Source of the DNA: Pseudomonas sp. LBUM920
GTDB taxonomy: Bacteria; Pseudomonadota; Gammaproteobacteria; Pseudomonadales; Pseudomonadaceae
Reading direction: 5' to 3'
Assembly (NCBI RefSeq): GCF_003852315.1
Contig: NZ_CP027762.1
Location: 3,701,501 to 3,765,500 of the forward strand
DNA length: 64,000 nucleotides
The first letter of the stretch is position 1, and each line of letters starts with the position of its first letter. A program made the position numbers and the translations under genes. Of this stretch, positions 9,346-19,000 are shown piece by piece. Under the pieces are notes generated by a model. It was not told where the DNA came from. It ran no database searches and saw only the letters and a list, made by a program, of their open reading frames with translations.

Positions 9346-10536
9346 TGTGGCAGCTGGCTTGCCTGCGATAGCGGTCTGTCAGTCACCCCTGTATCAACAG
9401 GGCCGCCGCCTTCGCGGGCAAGCCCGCTCCCACATTTTGCCTCGCGTACACCAGGTAAAAATTCGCGGCAATGGTTGCGGCGGCAGGGCTTAGGGTGGTG
9501 CGTAAACACCAAGACCGCACCGCTCAAATGTGGGAGCTGGCTTGCCTGCGATAGCGGTGTGTCAGTCCCCCCTGTATCGACAGGGCCGCCGCCTTCGCGG
9601 GCAAGCCCGCTCCCACATTTTGGCCTGTGTATGTCAGGTAACGGTTCGCGGAATGGCTGAGAGCGGATGGGCTTAGGGTGGTGCGTAAACACCAAGACCG
9701 CCACCATTCAAATGTGGGAGCTGTCTTGCCTGCGATAGCGGTCTGTCAGTCACCCCTGTATCAACAGGGCCGCCGCCTTCGCGGGCAAGCCCGCTCCCAC
9801 ATTTTGCCTTGTGTACATCAGGTAAAAATTCGCGGCAATGGTTGAGTCGGCTGGGCTTAGGGTGGTGCGTAAACACCAAGACTGCCACCGTTCAAATGTG
9901 GGAGCTGGCTTGCCTGCGATAGCGGTGTGTCAGTCACCCCTGTATCGACAGGGCCGCCACCTTCGCGGGCAAGCCCGCTCCCACATTTTGCCTTGCGCCC
10001 ATCAGGTAAAAATTCGCGGCAATGGTTGCGGCGGCTGGGCTTAGGGTGGTGCGTAAACACCAAGACCGCCACCATTCAAATGTGGGAGCTGGCTTGCCTG
10101 CGATAGCGGTGTGTCAGTCACCCCTGTATCAACAGGGCCGCCGCCTTCGCGGGCAAGCCCGCTCCCACATTTTGCCTTGCGTCCATCAGGTAAAAATTCG
10201 CGGCAATGGTTGCGGCGGCTGGGCTTAGGGTGGTGCGTAAACACCAAGACCGCCACCATTCAAATGTGGGAGCTGGCTTGCCTGCGATAGCGGTGTGTCA
10301 GTCACCCCTGTATCAACAGGGCCGCCGCCTTCGCGGGCAAGCCCGCTCCCACATTTTGCCTTGCGTCCATCAGGTAAAAATTCGCGGCAATGATTGGCGC
10401 GGCTGGGCTTAGGGTGGTGCGTAAACACCAAGACCGCCACCGCTCAAATGTGGGAGCTGGCTTGCCTGCGATAGCGGTGTGTCAGTCACCCCTGTATCAA
10501 CAGGGCCACCGCCTTCGCGGGCAAGCCTGCTCACAT
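9346..10536. repeat. Tandem array of seven REPINs, 184-bp unit
   Basis: Seven REPINs start at 9346, 9529, 9713, 9897, 10081, 10265 and 10449, so the period is 183-184 bp. Each is about 90 bp: a left arm with TGTGGGAGCTGGCTTGCC, a central loop, and an inverted right arm with GGGCAAGCCCGCTCCCACA. The roughly 94-bp linkers are also conserved and carry TTAGGGTGGTGCGTAAAC, so the unit that was duplicated is REPIN plus linker. The first copy has a mutated left arm and the last a shortened right arm, as expected at the ends. The array fills the whole 1.2 kb between the convergent pvdO and pvdF genes, and I see no gene in it. Confidence 0.95.
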
Positions 10537-10567
10537 TTTGGTGCTGTATGTACCAATAGGGCTGTGT

Positions 10568-11395
10568 TCAGGCCTGCTTGGCCAACAACTCCAAGCCTTC
10601 GTGCAACGCCGGGAACAGGCTGTTGTTGAAGTTGTTCCAGCGCAGTTCGAGGATGGTGTCCTCGGGCGAGATCTCGGTTTTCAGCACGTCGTGAAACACT
10701 TCACCCGAATCGATGCCGTTATCCACGTAGTGGAACGAAGCGCCGGTGAGGTACAGCGGCTCGGACGGCGTGGTGGCCTTGGTCGCCCAATCCACCACGG
10801 TTTGCCCACGCGCACCGTACAAGGCATTCCAGGTGGCGTATGCGCCGCGGCGTTCGTAAGGCGATTCGATTCGGGTAATGCCTGGGTGAATGTTCATGAT
10901 GCGCCGTGCAAACGGCGCACCTGGGCGCACCAGCTCATCCAGAATCACCAGCAGACCGTCCAGCACGACGATATCGGCCTTCAATTCCACCAGCGTGTCG
11001 TGCAGGCGACGCTCGAAATCCTGCTTGCCGGCAATGTGCTCGGCACTGCCGCGTGGCAGACGGCGGTAGGTGGACGGCACGCTCAATAACAAGTCGTTGA
11101 CCAGCCGTCCCTGCACCTGCAGATCCGCCGGGTACAGCCACTGGCGGCCTGGTTTATAGGCAAAGCCGTAATCGCTGACCAATTGCTGGTCGCGCGGGCT
11201 CTGCTCGTCATCGTCATACACCACGCCAACCAGGTTATAAGCCTCGCCCAACGGCGTGTCGTTCAGCGACCCCACCAGAAACTCCAGCACCGACTTCATA
11301 TAGCGCTCGTGATCCTTGTAGGCCACCGGCTGCCCGGCCTTGTCGGCGGCGGCATTTCGCAGGGACCACACATACACCAGGTTCTTTTTCGTCAT
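10568..11395 (-). CDS. pvdF: N5-hydroxyornithine formyltransferase PvdF
   Basis: A 275-residue cytoplasmic enzyme that formylates N5-hydroxyornithine using formyl-tetrahydrofolate. The product, fOHOrn, is incorporated twice by the NRPSs of this locus. The catalytic set of the formyltransferase family is present: Asn168 and His170 in MNIHPG and Asp229 in DNGIDSG. The start at 11395 (MTKKNLVYVW) is chosen over 11437 because the extra 14 residues look non-coding and would begin less than 25 bp from the promoter CGT. It has its own PvdS promoter, back to back with that of pvdE. The hydroxylase partner PvdA is not in this window. Confidence 0.95.
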   Translation of the reverse strand: MTKKNLVYVWSLRNAAADKAGQPVAYKDHERYMKSVLEFLVGSLNDTPLGEAYNLVGVVYDDDEQSPRDQQLVSDYGFAYKPGRQWLYPADLQVQGRLVNDLLLSVPSTYRRLPRGSAEHIAGKQDFERRLHDTLVELKADIVVLDGLLVILDELVRPGAPFARRIMNIHPGITRIESPYERRGAYATWNALYGARGQTVVDWATKATTPSEPLYLTGASFHYVDNGIDSGEVFHDVLKTEISPEDTILELRWNNFNNSLFPALHEGLELLAKQA

Positions 11396-11456
11396 TGTTT
11401 CGCTCTCGCTGAATAACTGCGCGCGGCGTCGATGCACGTGCGCCTACAGCACAAGA

Positions 11457-11480
11457 ACGAACCAGCTGCGCGGCAATTTA
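11457..11480 (-). promoter_or_regulatory. PvdS promoter of pvdF
   Basis: On the minus strand TAAAT, 16 bases, CGT: a perfect iron-starvation box. The CGT end is about 62 bp upstream of the chosen pvdF start. Confidence 0.9.
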
Positions 11481-11511
11481 TGCCGCGCCACCCGCAAAGG
11501 GCACGCCGAGC

Positions 11512-11535
11512 TAAATACTCGCGCCGGCGCTTCGT
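11512..11535 (+). promoter_or_regulatory. PvdS promoter of pvdE
   Basis: TAAAT (11512-11516), 16 bases, CGT (11533-11535). It lies about 59 bp upstream of the pvdE start and 31 bp from the oppositely oriented pvdF box. Confidence 0.92.
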
Positions 11536-11593
11536 TTGTCATGGGTAAGGGTCTGTGTGCCCAGCCCCTCTTTTCACTCTCCGGGAAGTACTT

Positions 11594-13246
11594 ATGACCG
11601 ACCCCAAACGCAGCGCCTTCAAGGGTCTGCTCGCCTTGCTCAGGCCCTTTCGTACCATCGTGACGGTCTCCGTCGCACTCGGCATGGTGGGCGGCCTGGC
11701 CATTACCTTGCTGCTGGCCACCATCAATAACGCGCTGCATTCGGTCAACGGCATGACCCAAGGCGTGGTCCTGACCTTTGCGGCGCTGTGCGTACTGGCG
11801 CTGATCAGCTCGATCATTTCCGACATCGGCACCAACTATGTCGGGCAACGCATCATCGCCGCCTTGCGCAAGGATCTGGGCGAGAAAGTGCTGTCGGCAC
11901 CCATCGGCCAGATCGAGCGCTACCGCTCGCACCGGCTGATCCCGGTGCTGACCCATGACGTCGACACCATCAGCGATTTTTCTTTCGCCTTCACGCCACT
12001 GGCCATCGCCGCCACGGTGACCCTCGGTTGCCTGGGCTACCTAGCCTACCTGTCGGTGCCGATGTTCCTGATGATGGTGGTGGCGATCATCATCGGCAGC
12101 GCCGTGCAATTCATTGCCGGTGGCAAAGGCATCCAGGGCTTTGACCTGGCGCGCAGCCATGAAGATGAATTGCAGCGCTACTACAACGCGATCGCTTCCG
12201 GCGCCAAGGAACTGCGCATGCACCGCCCACGGCGCTATCGCATGAATACCCATCGCATCCAGGAAACCGCCGACCGCATCAGCGATATCCAAGTGCGGTC
12301 GGTCAACATTTATATCCTCGCCAAGACGTTCGGCTCGATGCTGTTCTTCGTGGTAATCGGCCTGGCCCTGGCGATGCAGGCCTACAATCCGAACCCTGAC
12401 CCGACCGTGATCACCGGCTTCGTGCTGGTGCTGCTCTACATGAAGGGCCCGCTGGAACACCTGCTGGGCTACTTGCCGGTGGTGGGCAAGGCCAAGATCG
12501 CCTTTGGCCGGATCAGCGAGCTGTCGGAGCGCTTCTCCTCCCCCGAACCGCACCTGCTGATGGATGACAGCGAAGCGCCAAAACCGATAGTCAACAGCCT
12601 GGAACTGCGCGGCGTGAGCTACAGCCCACCGGCGATTGAAGGCAGCGAACCGTTCCACCTGGGGCCGATCAACCTGAGCATCAAGCAAGGCGATATCGTG
12701 TTTATCGTCGGCGAGAACGGCAGCGGCAAGACCACCCTGATCAAATTGCTGCTGGGCTTGTATCCGCCCCAGGCCGGCGAGATTCGCCTAAACGGCGAGG
12801 CCGTCACCGACCCCGAGCGCGATGACTATCGCCAACTCTTCACGACGATCTTCTCCGACTACTACCTGTTCGACGACCTGGTGCAGGGCAGCGCCACCCA
12901 GTCACTGGACAGCGCCGCCAAATACCTGGAACGCCTGGAAATCGCGCACAAGGTCAGCGTGAAAGACGGCGTATTCAGCACCACCGATCTGTCCACCGGC
13001 CAGCGCAAGCGTCTGGCACTGGTCAACGCCTGGCTCGAAGAACGCCCGGTGCTGGTGTTCGACGAATGGGCCGCCGACCAGGACCCGGCTTTCCGCCGGA
13101 TTTTCTACACCGAGCTGCTGCCGGACCTCAAGCGCCTGGGCAAAACCATCATTGTGATCAGCCACGACGACCGCTATTTCGACATCGCCGACCAATTGGT
13201 GCGCCTGCGCGCCGGCCAGGTGCTGCACGAAATGGAACCGGCCTGA
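11594..13246 (+). CDS. pvdE: Pyoverdine precursor ABC exporter PvdE
   Basis: A 550-residue ABC exporter half-transporter of the cyclic-peptide/siderophore exporter type, which moves the acylated precursor from cytoplasm to periplasm. The N-terminal 330 residues or so contain about six membrane segments. The nucleotide-binding domain follows: Walker A GENGSGKTT near residue 375, signature LSTGQRKRL near 467, and Walker B VLVFDEWAADQD near 488, with His in VISHDDRYF. The aspartate-glutamate pair of Walker B is intact. The start at 11594 (MTDPKRSAFKG) removes 13 improbable residues. It is preceded by its own PvdS box and followed by fpvA. Confidence 0.95.
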   Translation: MTDPKRSAFKGLLALLRPFRTIVTVSVALGMVGGLAITLLLATINNALHSVNGMTQGVVLTFAALCVLALISSIISDIGTNYVGQRIIAALRKDLGEKVLSAPIGQIERYRSHRLIPVLTHDVDTISDFSFAFTPLAIAATVTLGCLGYLAYLSVPMFLMMVVAIIIGSAVQFIAGGKGIQGFDLARSHEDELQRYYNAIASGAKELRMHRPRRYRMNTHRIQETADRISDIQVRSVNIYILAKTFGSMLFFVVIGLALAMQAYNPNPDPTVITGFVLVLLYMKGPLEHLLGYLPVVGKAKIAFGRISELSERFSSPEPHLLMDDSEAPKPIVNSLELRGVSYSPPAIEGSEPFHLGPINLSIKQGDIVFIVGENGSGKTTLIKLLLGLYPPQAGEIRLNGEAVTDPERDDYRQLFTTIFSDYYLFDDLVQGSATQSLDSAAKYLERLEIAHKVSVKDGVFSTTDLSTGQRKRLALVNAWLEERPVLVFDEWAADQDPAFRRIFYTELLPDLKRLGKTIIVISHDDRYFDIADQLVRLRAGQVLHEMEPA

Positions 13247-13290
13247 AATTTATTTTCCGGTTTTTCCAAGTAGGAACGTCTCACTAGTGG

Positions 13291-13310
13291 TAATGAGAAT
13301 AATACTCAAT
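13291..13310. promoter_or_regulatory. Fur box upstream of fpvA
   Basis: The palindrome TGAGAATAATACTCA (13294-13308), with flanking TAA and AT, closely resembles the 19-bp Fur consensus. It lies about 50 bp upstream of the fpvA start. I found no TAAAT-N16-CGT box in the 109 bp between pvdE and fpvA, so this receptor may be controlled by Fur directly, or also transcribed from the pvdE promoter. Confidence 0.7.
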
Positions 13311-13355
13311 AGATACCTATAACTTGCCCACTTAAACATAGAAGAGAAAGCATCC

Positions 13356-15797
13356 ATGCCAGCAAGACTCGGTCTCAGCCCCCTGAGCAAAGCGCTATCC
13401 ATGCGCCGGGCCCTGAACATCAATCTTCTTCCGAGCGCCTTGGCCCTGGCGATATCGCTGCCGGTTGCAGGTTATGCGCAGGCACAGGAGATCGAGCTGG
13501 ATATTCCCGCACAGTCGCTGGGGAGCGCCTTGCAGGAATTTGGCCGCCAGACCAATGTGCAAGTGCTGTACAGCCCAAGCGATGTGCAGGGCAAAAGCAG
13601 CCGTGCGGTCAAGGGCAAGATGGAGCCGCAGCGGGCCATTGATACGTTGCTGGGCGGAACTCAGACCACTCACAGCTTCAACGGCAACTCGCTGACCGTG
13701 ACCGCTGCCGGTACATCCGCAACGCTGGAACTGAGCCCGACCGAAGTAACCGGCAATACCTTGGGCAACATCACCGAGGATTCCGGTTCCTACACGCCGG
13801 GCACCATTGCCACGGCAACCCGCTTGACCCTGACGCCACGGCAAACCCCGCAGTCAATCACGGTGATCACCCGCCAGCACATCGAAGACTTCGGCCTCAA
13901 TAACGTCGACGACGTGATGCGTCACACGCCGGGCATCACCGTGTCAGCCTACGACAGCGACCGCACCAACTACTATTCCCGTGGTTTTTCGGTCAACAGC
14001 TTCCAGTACGACGGCATTCCGTCCACCGTGCGCAACGTTGGCTATTCGGCAGGTAACACCCTGAGCGACATGGCGATCTACGACCGCGTCGAAATTCTCA
14101 AGGGCGCCACCGGCCTGCTCAACGGTGCCGGCTCCCTGGGCGCGACCATCAACCTGATTCGCAAGAAGCCGACCTCGGAATTCAAAGGCCACGTGCAACT
14201 GGGCGCAGGTTCCTGGGACAACTACCGCAGCGAAGTGGACGTCAGCGGTCCGTTGACCGACAGCGGGAATGTCCGTGGTCGCGCAGTGGCGGCATACCAG
14301 GACAAGAATTCCTTCATGGACCACTACTCACGCAAGACCGAAACCTACTACGGCATCACCGAATTCGACCTGTCCCCCGACACCATGCTGACCGTGGGCT
14401 TCGACTATCAGGACAGCATTCCACAAGGCACCAGTTGGTCGGGTTCCTTCCCGTTGGTGAAATACGACGGCAGCATCAACAAGATGCCGCGCTCCTACAA
14501 CAACGGCACCACCTGGAGCTCATGGGAGCAAAACACCCGCACCGCCTTTGCCATGCTCGAGCATGACCTGGGCGACGGCTGGGTCACCAAGTTCCAACTC
14601 GATCATAAGATCAACAGCTACCATGCCGACCTCGGTTCGATCCAGTTCGTTGAACCACAAGCCGATGGCACAGCGTCGATCAACGGGCAGAAATACACCG
14701 GAGAAACCAAAAGCACCTCGGCCGATCTGTATGCCACCGGGCCATTCAGTCTGTTCGGTCGTGACCATGAACTGGTCGTAGGTGGCTCGATCGGCACCTC
14801 GCGCTGGCAGGGCAAAGGCTATTGGTCGCCGGACTGGCCAGGCGGCAACAAAGTGGATTTCTACAACTGGAATGGCAAGATCGCCAAGCCAATCTACGGC
14901 CCGGTCCAACAGTACACCGACGACACCATTCGTCAAACCGGCTACTACGTGACCACCCGCTTGAACGTGATGGATGACCTGAACGTGATCCTCGGTGGCC
15001 GCGTTGCCAACTACCACGTCACCGGCAACAACCCGTCCTACAAGGAAACCGGACGGTTCATCCCGTACGCGGGTGTGATCTATGACCTGAACGACAATTT
15101 CTCGGTGTACACCAGCTATACCGATATTTTCCAGCCTCAGGAAAGCACCTATAAAGATCGCAACAAAACGCTGCTGGAGCCGGACGAAGGGCAGAACTAC
15201 GAGATAGGGTTAAAAGGCGAGTTCTTCGAAGGCCGCATGAACACCAGCCTTGCGTATTTCGAGGTGCATGAGACCAATCGCGCTATTCCGGACGATGCCT
15301 ACAACAACCAATCGCCTTCCCCGGAAAACTATGCGTTCAAGGGCTCCAAGGCCGTCACCAAAGGCTACGAAGCAGAGATCTCCGGTGAGTTGAGCCCAGG
15401 CTGGCAACTGCAGGGCGGTTACACCCACAAAATCGTACGCGACGAAGACGGCAAGAAAATCTCCACCTTCGAGCCAGAGCATCAGGTCAACCTGAACACC
15501 ACCTACAAACTCAAGGGCGCTCTGGACAAGTTCACCGTCGGTGGCGGTGTACGCTGGCAAACCAAGGCCTGGAATGAGATCTGGAACCAGCCGCTCAATA
15601 AAAACCAGGACATCACCCAGTCGTCCTATACAGTGGTCGACCTGATGACCCGCTACCAGGTCACCAAGAACCTCTCGGCGACCGTCAACCTCAACAATAT
15701 CTTCGACACCACCTACTACACTAACGTGGGCTTTTATAACTCGGCAGCCTATGGCGAGCCGCGTAACGTGATGTTCAGCACTCGCTGGGACTTCTGA
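13356..15797 (+). CDS. fpvA: TonB-dependent ferripyoverdine receptor FpvA
   Basis: An 813-residue outer-membrane receptor that imports ferripyoverdine. In order: a signal peptide ending near AGYAQAQE (residues 38-46), an N-terminal secretin/TonB signalling domain (about 48-120, IPAQSLGSALQEFGRQTNVQVLY), a plug domain starting around PRQTPQSITVITRQ, and a 22-strand barrel ending in the typical aromatic residue (MFSTRWDF). The signalling domain shows that it also reports ligand binding to an anti-sigma factor of the FpvR type, which is not in this window. The plug and barrel read as a close relative of P. aeruginosa FpvA. The upstream AGAGAAAG is a suitable ribosome site. An internal start at 13401 is possible. 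Confidence 0.95.
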   Translation: MPARLGLSPLSKALSMRRALNINLLPSALALAISLPVAGYAQAQEIELDIPAQSLGSALQEFGRQTNVQVLYSPSDVQGKSSRAVKGKMEPQRAIDTLLGGTQTTHSFNGNSLTVTAAGTSATLELSPTEVTGNTLGNITEDSGSYTPGTIATATRLTLTPRQTPQSITVITRQHIEDFGLNNVDDVMRHTPGITVSAYDSDRTNYYSRGFSVNSFQYDGIPSTVRNVGYSAGNTLSDMAIYDRVEILKGATGLLNGAGSLGATINLIRKKPTSEFKGHVQLGAGSWDNYRSEVDVSGPLTDSGNVRGRAVAAYQDKNSFMDHYSRKTETYYGITEFDLSPDTMLTVGFDYQDSIPQGTSWSGSFPLVKYDGSINKMPRSYNNGTTWSSWEQNTRTAFAMLEHDLGDGWVTKFQLDHKINSYHADLGSIQFVEPQADGTASINGQKYTGETKSTSADLYATGPFSLFGRDHELVVGGSIGTSRWQGKGYWSPDWPGGNKVDFYNWNGKIAKPIYGPVQQYTDDTIRQTGYYVTTRLNVMDDLNVILGGRVANYHVTGNNPSYKETGRFIPYAGVIYDLNDNFSVYTSYTDIFQPQESTYKDRNKTLLEPDEGQNYEIGLKGEFFEGRMNTSLAYFEVHETNRAIPDDAYNNQSPSPENYAFKGSKAVTKGYEAEISGELSPGWQLQGGYTHKIVRDEDGKKISTFEPEHQVNLNTTYKLKGALDKFTVGGGVRWQTKAWNEIWNQPLNKNQDITQSSYTVVDLMTRYQVTKNLSATVNLNNIFDTTYYTNVGFYNSAAYGEPRNVMFSTRWDF

Positions 15798-15833
15798 TTA
15801 AATGCACTGATCGCCCCAGGCGATCAACCCAAC

Positions 15834-15868
15834 GCCCGATGAAAGCGCCGCTCTCATCGGGCTTTTTT
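15834..15868 (+). terminator. Rho-independent terminator of fpvA
   Basis: GCCCGATGA and TCATCGGGC form a 9-bp stem around an 11-nt loop, followed by TTTTTT. It starts 37 bp after the fpvA stop. Confidence 0.9.
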
Positions 15869-15900
15869 ATGCCTGTGTATTAAGGCCATGCCCGGTCAAC

Positions 15901-15985
15901 TGTGGGAGCTGGCTTGCCTGCGATGGCATCGACTGGGTGCCTGATACTCCGAGGTGCATGCATCGCAGGCAAGCCAGCTCCCACA
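15901..15985. repeat. Single REPIN
   Basis: Two inverted REP arms (TGTGGGAGCTGGCTTGCCTG and CAGGCAAGCCAGCTCCCACA) around a central loop, between the fpvA and pvdD terminators. Its arms match the REPINs at 59864-60342 better than those of the nearer array. Confidence 0.9.
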
Positions 15986-16018
15986 GAAAGGCATGCCTGC
16001 CCGACCTGAAATCCAGCA

Positions 16019-16047
16019 CAAAAAAACCCGGATCAATGATCCGGGCT
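16019..16047 (-). terminator. Rho-independent terminator of pvdI-pvdD
   Basis: Read on the minus strand, a CCCGGATCA/TGATCCGGG stem with a very short loop is followed by TTTTTTT. It lies about 20 bp after the pvdD stop. Confidence 0.92.
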
Positions 16048-16066
16048 GATTCGTACGTTGCCCTCC

Positions 16067-19000
16067 TTACTCCATGGCGGCCACCAGGCTGTTGATGAAC
16101 GCGGCGCTGTCGATAATGCCGTCATGATCGGTGTCGATCATCACCGAACGCTCGATGCGCCCCTGCCCAATCACCTTCGCCATGTTCTGTTCGATCAGGT
16201 TTTTGAACCGCCCCGCGCGGCTCAACGAGGCCCACCAGCAACTGACCGGCGCCTGGATCGGCTTGAAGTCCGCCGCTTCCAGGCGTTCGCTCAACGCACG
16301 GTCAACCTCCCAGGAAATCTGCGCCTCGTTGCCACGCAGCAACTCTTCCTTGATGCTGGTAAAACCTTCACCCAAATGTTGCTCTGCCCAAGTCACGAAC
16401 GCATGCCATTGCCCGTCTTCATCCGCTGCCTGACGCTGGCACTCCTGCCACGCACCCTCAATCTGCTCGGCAAACGCCGGGAACATGACTCCAAGCAACG
16501 CCGCACGGCGTTCATTGGCGGATGCCTCGCGCCCCTCCTCGATGAACACCGCGTCCCAATACGGCTTGAGCCACTGCGGCGGCGCCGAATCGATCCAGCC
16601 GACAAACTCTACCTCACGCCCTGCTTGCTCCAGCGCGTAGGCGACTTCCATCGCCAGGTTGCCACCCAGCGACCAACCGGCCAGGCGATAGGCACCCTGT
16701 GGCTGTGCTGCCAATAATTGCGCGGCGTAATCGTCAACCATCGCCTGCCACTCAGGCACCGAAGCGCCCTCTTCCACCAGCGCACGGCAGATCACCCCGT
16801 ACACCGGGCGTTGCTCGCGCAGCGCCAGGGCGATCGCGGTGTAGCAATGCACCGAACCAAAGCTTGGGTGGAACATGAACAGCGGCGTACCCTGGGTCTG
16901 GCTGTTGAGCTTGACGATCAACTCGCTGCGCGCATCGCCCTGCAGGCAATTAACCTGCCCGCGCACGGTTGGGTTGAGCATCAATTGGCTGACAGACAGG
17001 TTGACCCCGCTGACCTGCCGGATGCGTTCCTTGAGCAACAGCACGCGCAAGGAGTGGCCGCCCAACTCGAAGAAGTTGTCATTCAACCCCACCCGCTCAA
17101 CACCCAGCACCTCGCTCCAGATCGCTGCTACCTGTTGCTCAATCTCGCTGTGCGGCGCCTGGTATTGCTCTGCGCCGTTGGCTTCAGGCTTGGGCAGCGC
17201 CTTGCGATCCAGTTTGCCATTCGGGCTCAGCGGCATCTGCTCAAGCACGACCCACTGCGCGGGTACCATGTAGTCCGGCAAGTGCGCAGACAAGTGCGTG
17301 CCGACCACGGTTTTCCAACCCTCACTCGGCGCCTGCAATACCACGTAACCCACCAAATGCGTGCCGTCCACGGCCAGCACGGCCGCTTCACGCACGCACT
17401 CATGCTCCAGCAGACGCGCCTCGATTTCACCCAACTCGATGCGCAGCCCACGCAGTTTGACCTGATGGTCGATGCGGCCCGCGTACTCGATCACACCGTC
17501 GTCGCGATAGCGCGCCAGGTCGCCAGTGCGGTACAGCCGCTCTCCACTGCCGAAGGGGTCAGTCACAAAACGTTCAGCGGTCAACGCCGGCCGACGGTGA
17601 TAACCCCGCGCCAGGCCAATACCGCCCAGGTACAACTCGCCCAACACGCCCACCGGCGCCGGCTCCAGGTTGCCGTCCAGCACGTAGCAGCCCAGGTTGG
17701 CGATGGGCCGGCCAATCGGCACGGCATCACTGCCTTCCTCGACACAGGTCCAGTGGGTCACATCAATCGCGGCTTCCGTCGGCCCGTACAGGTTGTACAA
17801 CCGGGCAGCGGGCAGCTTGGCAAAAACCTGTTGTTGCGCGTCGACCGGCAATGCTTCGCCGCTGCACACAATGCGTTGCAGGCTCTGGCAAGAGCCGACC
17901 GCCGTGTCCTGCAAGAAGGCTTGCAGCATGGACGGCACAAAGTGCAGCGTGGTGACCTGCTCGGCGTTGATCAAGCTGACCAACCGGGCCGGATCGCGAT
18001 GATCCCCCGGCGCCGCCACCACCAGGCGCGCGCCGGTCATCAGTGGCCAGAAGAACTCCCACACCGACACGTCAAAACTGAACGGGGTTTTCTGCAGCAC
18101 CGTATCGCCGCCATCCAGGCTGTATGCCTGCTGCATCCAGCAGAGTCGATTGGTCAGTGCCGAATGCCGATTGCCAGCGCCCTTGGGCTGCCCGGTCGAG
18201 CCCGAGGTGTAGATCACATACGCCAGGTTCTCGCCATCCACTGCGACATCAGGATTGTGCTCGCTGTAACCTTCAAGCCATGCTTCGCCGGTCTCCAGCA
18301 CCAGGCTTTGCACGCCTGTCGGGAGCGGCAGTTGCGCCAACAAATGTGCCTGGGTCAGCAGCAGATTCACGCCGCTGTCTTGCAGCATGTAGCTGAGTCG
18401 GTCACGCGGGTATTCCGGGTCCAGCGGCACATAGGCGCCACCGGCCTTGAGCACGGCCAACAGGCCGACGACCATCTCGATGGACCGCTCCACCGCCAGC
18501 CCGACCAGCACGTCCGGCCCGACACCTGCCGCCATCAAGCGATGCGCCAGGCGGTTGGCCCGACGGTTCAGCTCGGCGTAACTCAGCTGCTGCCCGGCAA
18601 ACGCCAAGGCCGGAGCCTCCGGCGTACGCCACACCTGGGCCTCAATCAACTGATGCACGCCCTGATGCAGCGGGTAAGTCTGAGCCGTGGCGTTCCAGGC
18701 CAGCAACGTCTCACGCTCGGCCTGGGTCACGGACGGCAGTGCGGCCAGGCGTTGGTCGGCATCGACGATCAAGGCATTCAATAACTGCTGGAAGTGCTCG
18801 GCCAAGCGCTGGATATGTGCGGCGCTGAAAGCTTGCCGATCATAGTTGAACTCAAGCCCGAGGCTATCGCCCATGCCCAGCAGCACGGTCAACGGATAGT
18901 GCGTCTGCTCCAGGCTGTGCACCGCACCAAAGCGCAGGCCCGACGGCGCGCCTTGCTCCAACGCCTCGGAAACCGGGTAGTTCTCGAACACCAGGATGCT

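Noticed and set aside
9346..10536. Possible CRISPR array because of regular repeats
   Set aside because: Repeats are about 90-bp inverted REP pairs, linkers are conserved rather than unique, and there are no cas genes.
9475..10629. Repeated 68-72 residue reading frames on both strands
   Set aside because: They are translations of the REPIN array itself; the 184-bp period is not a multiple of three and no ribosome sites or protein family fit.
16067..16140. EF-hand-like DTDHDGIID motif at the C-terminus of pvdD
   Set aside because: It lies at the expected position of the thioesterase catalytic histidine, and the last loop position is not acidic, so calcium binding is unlikely.
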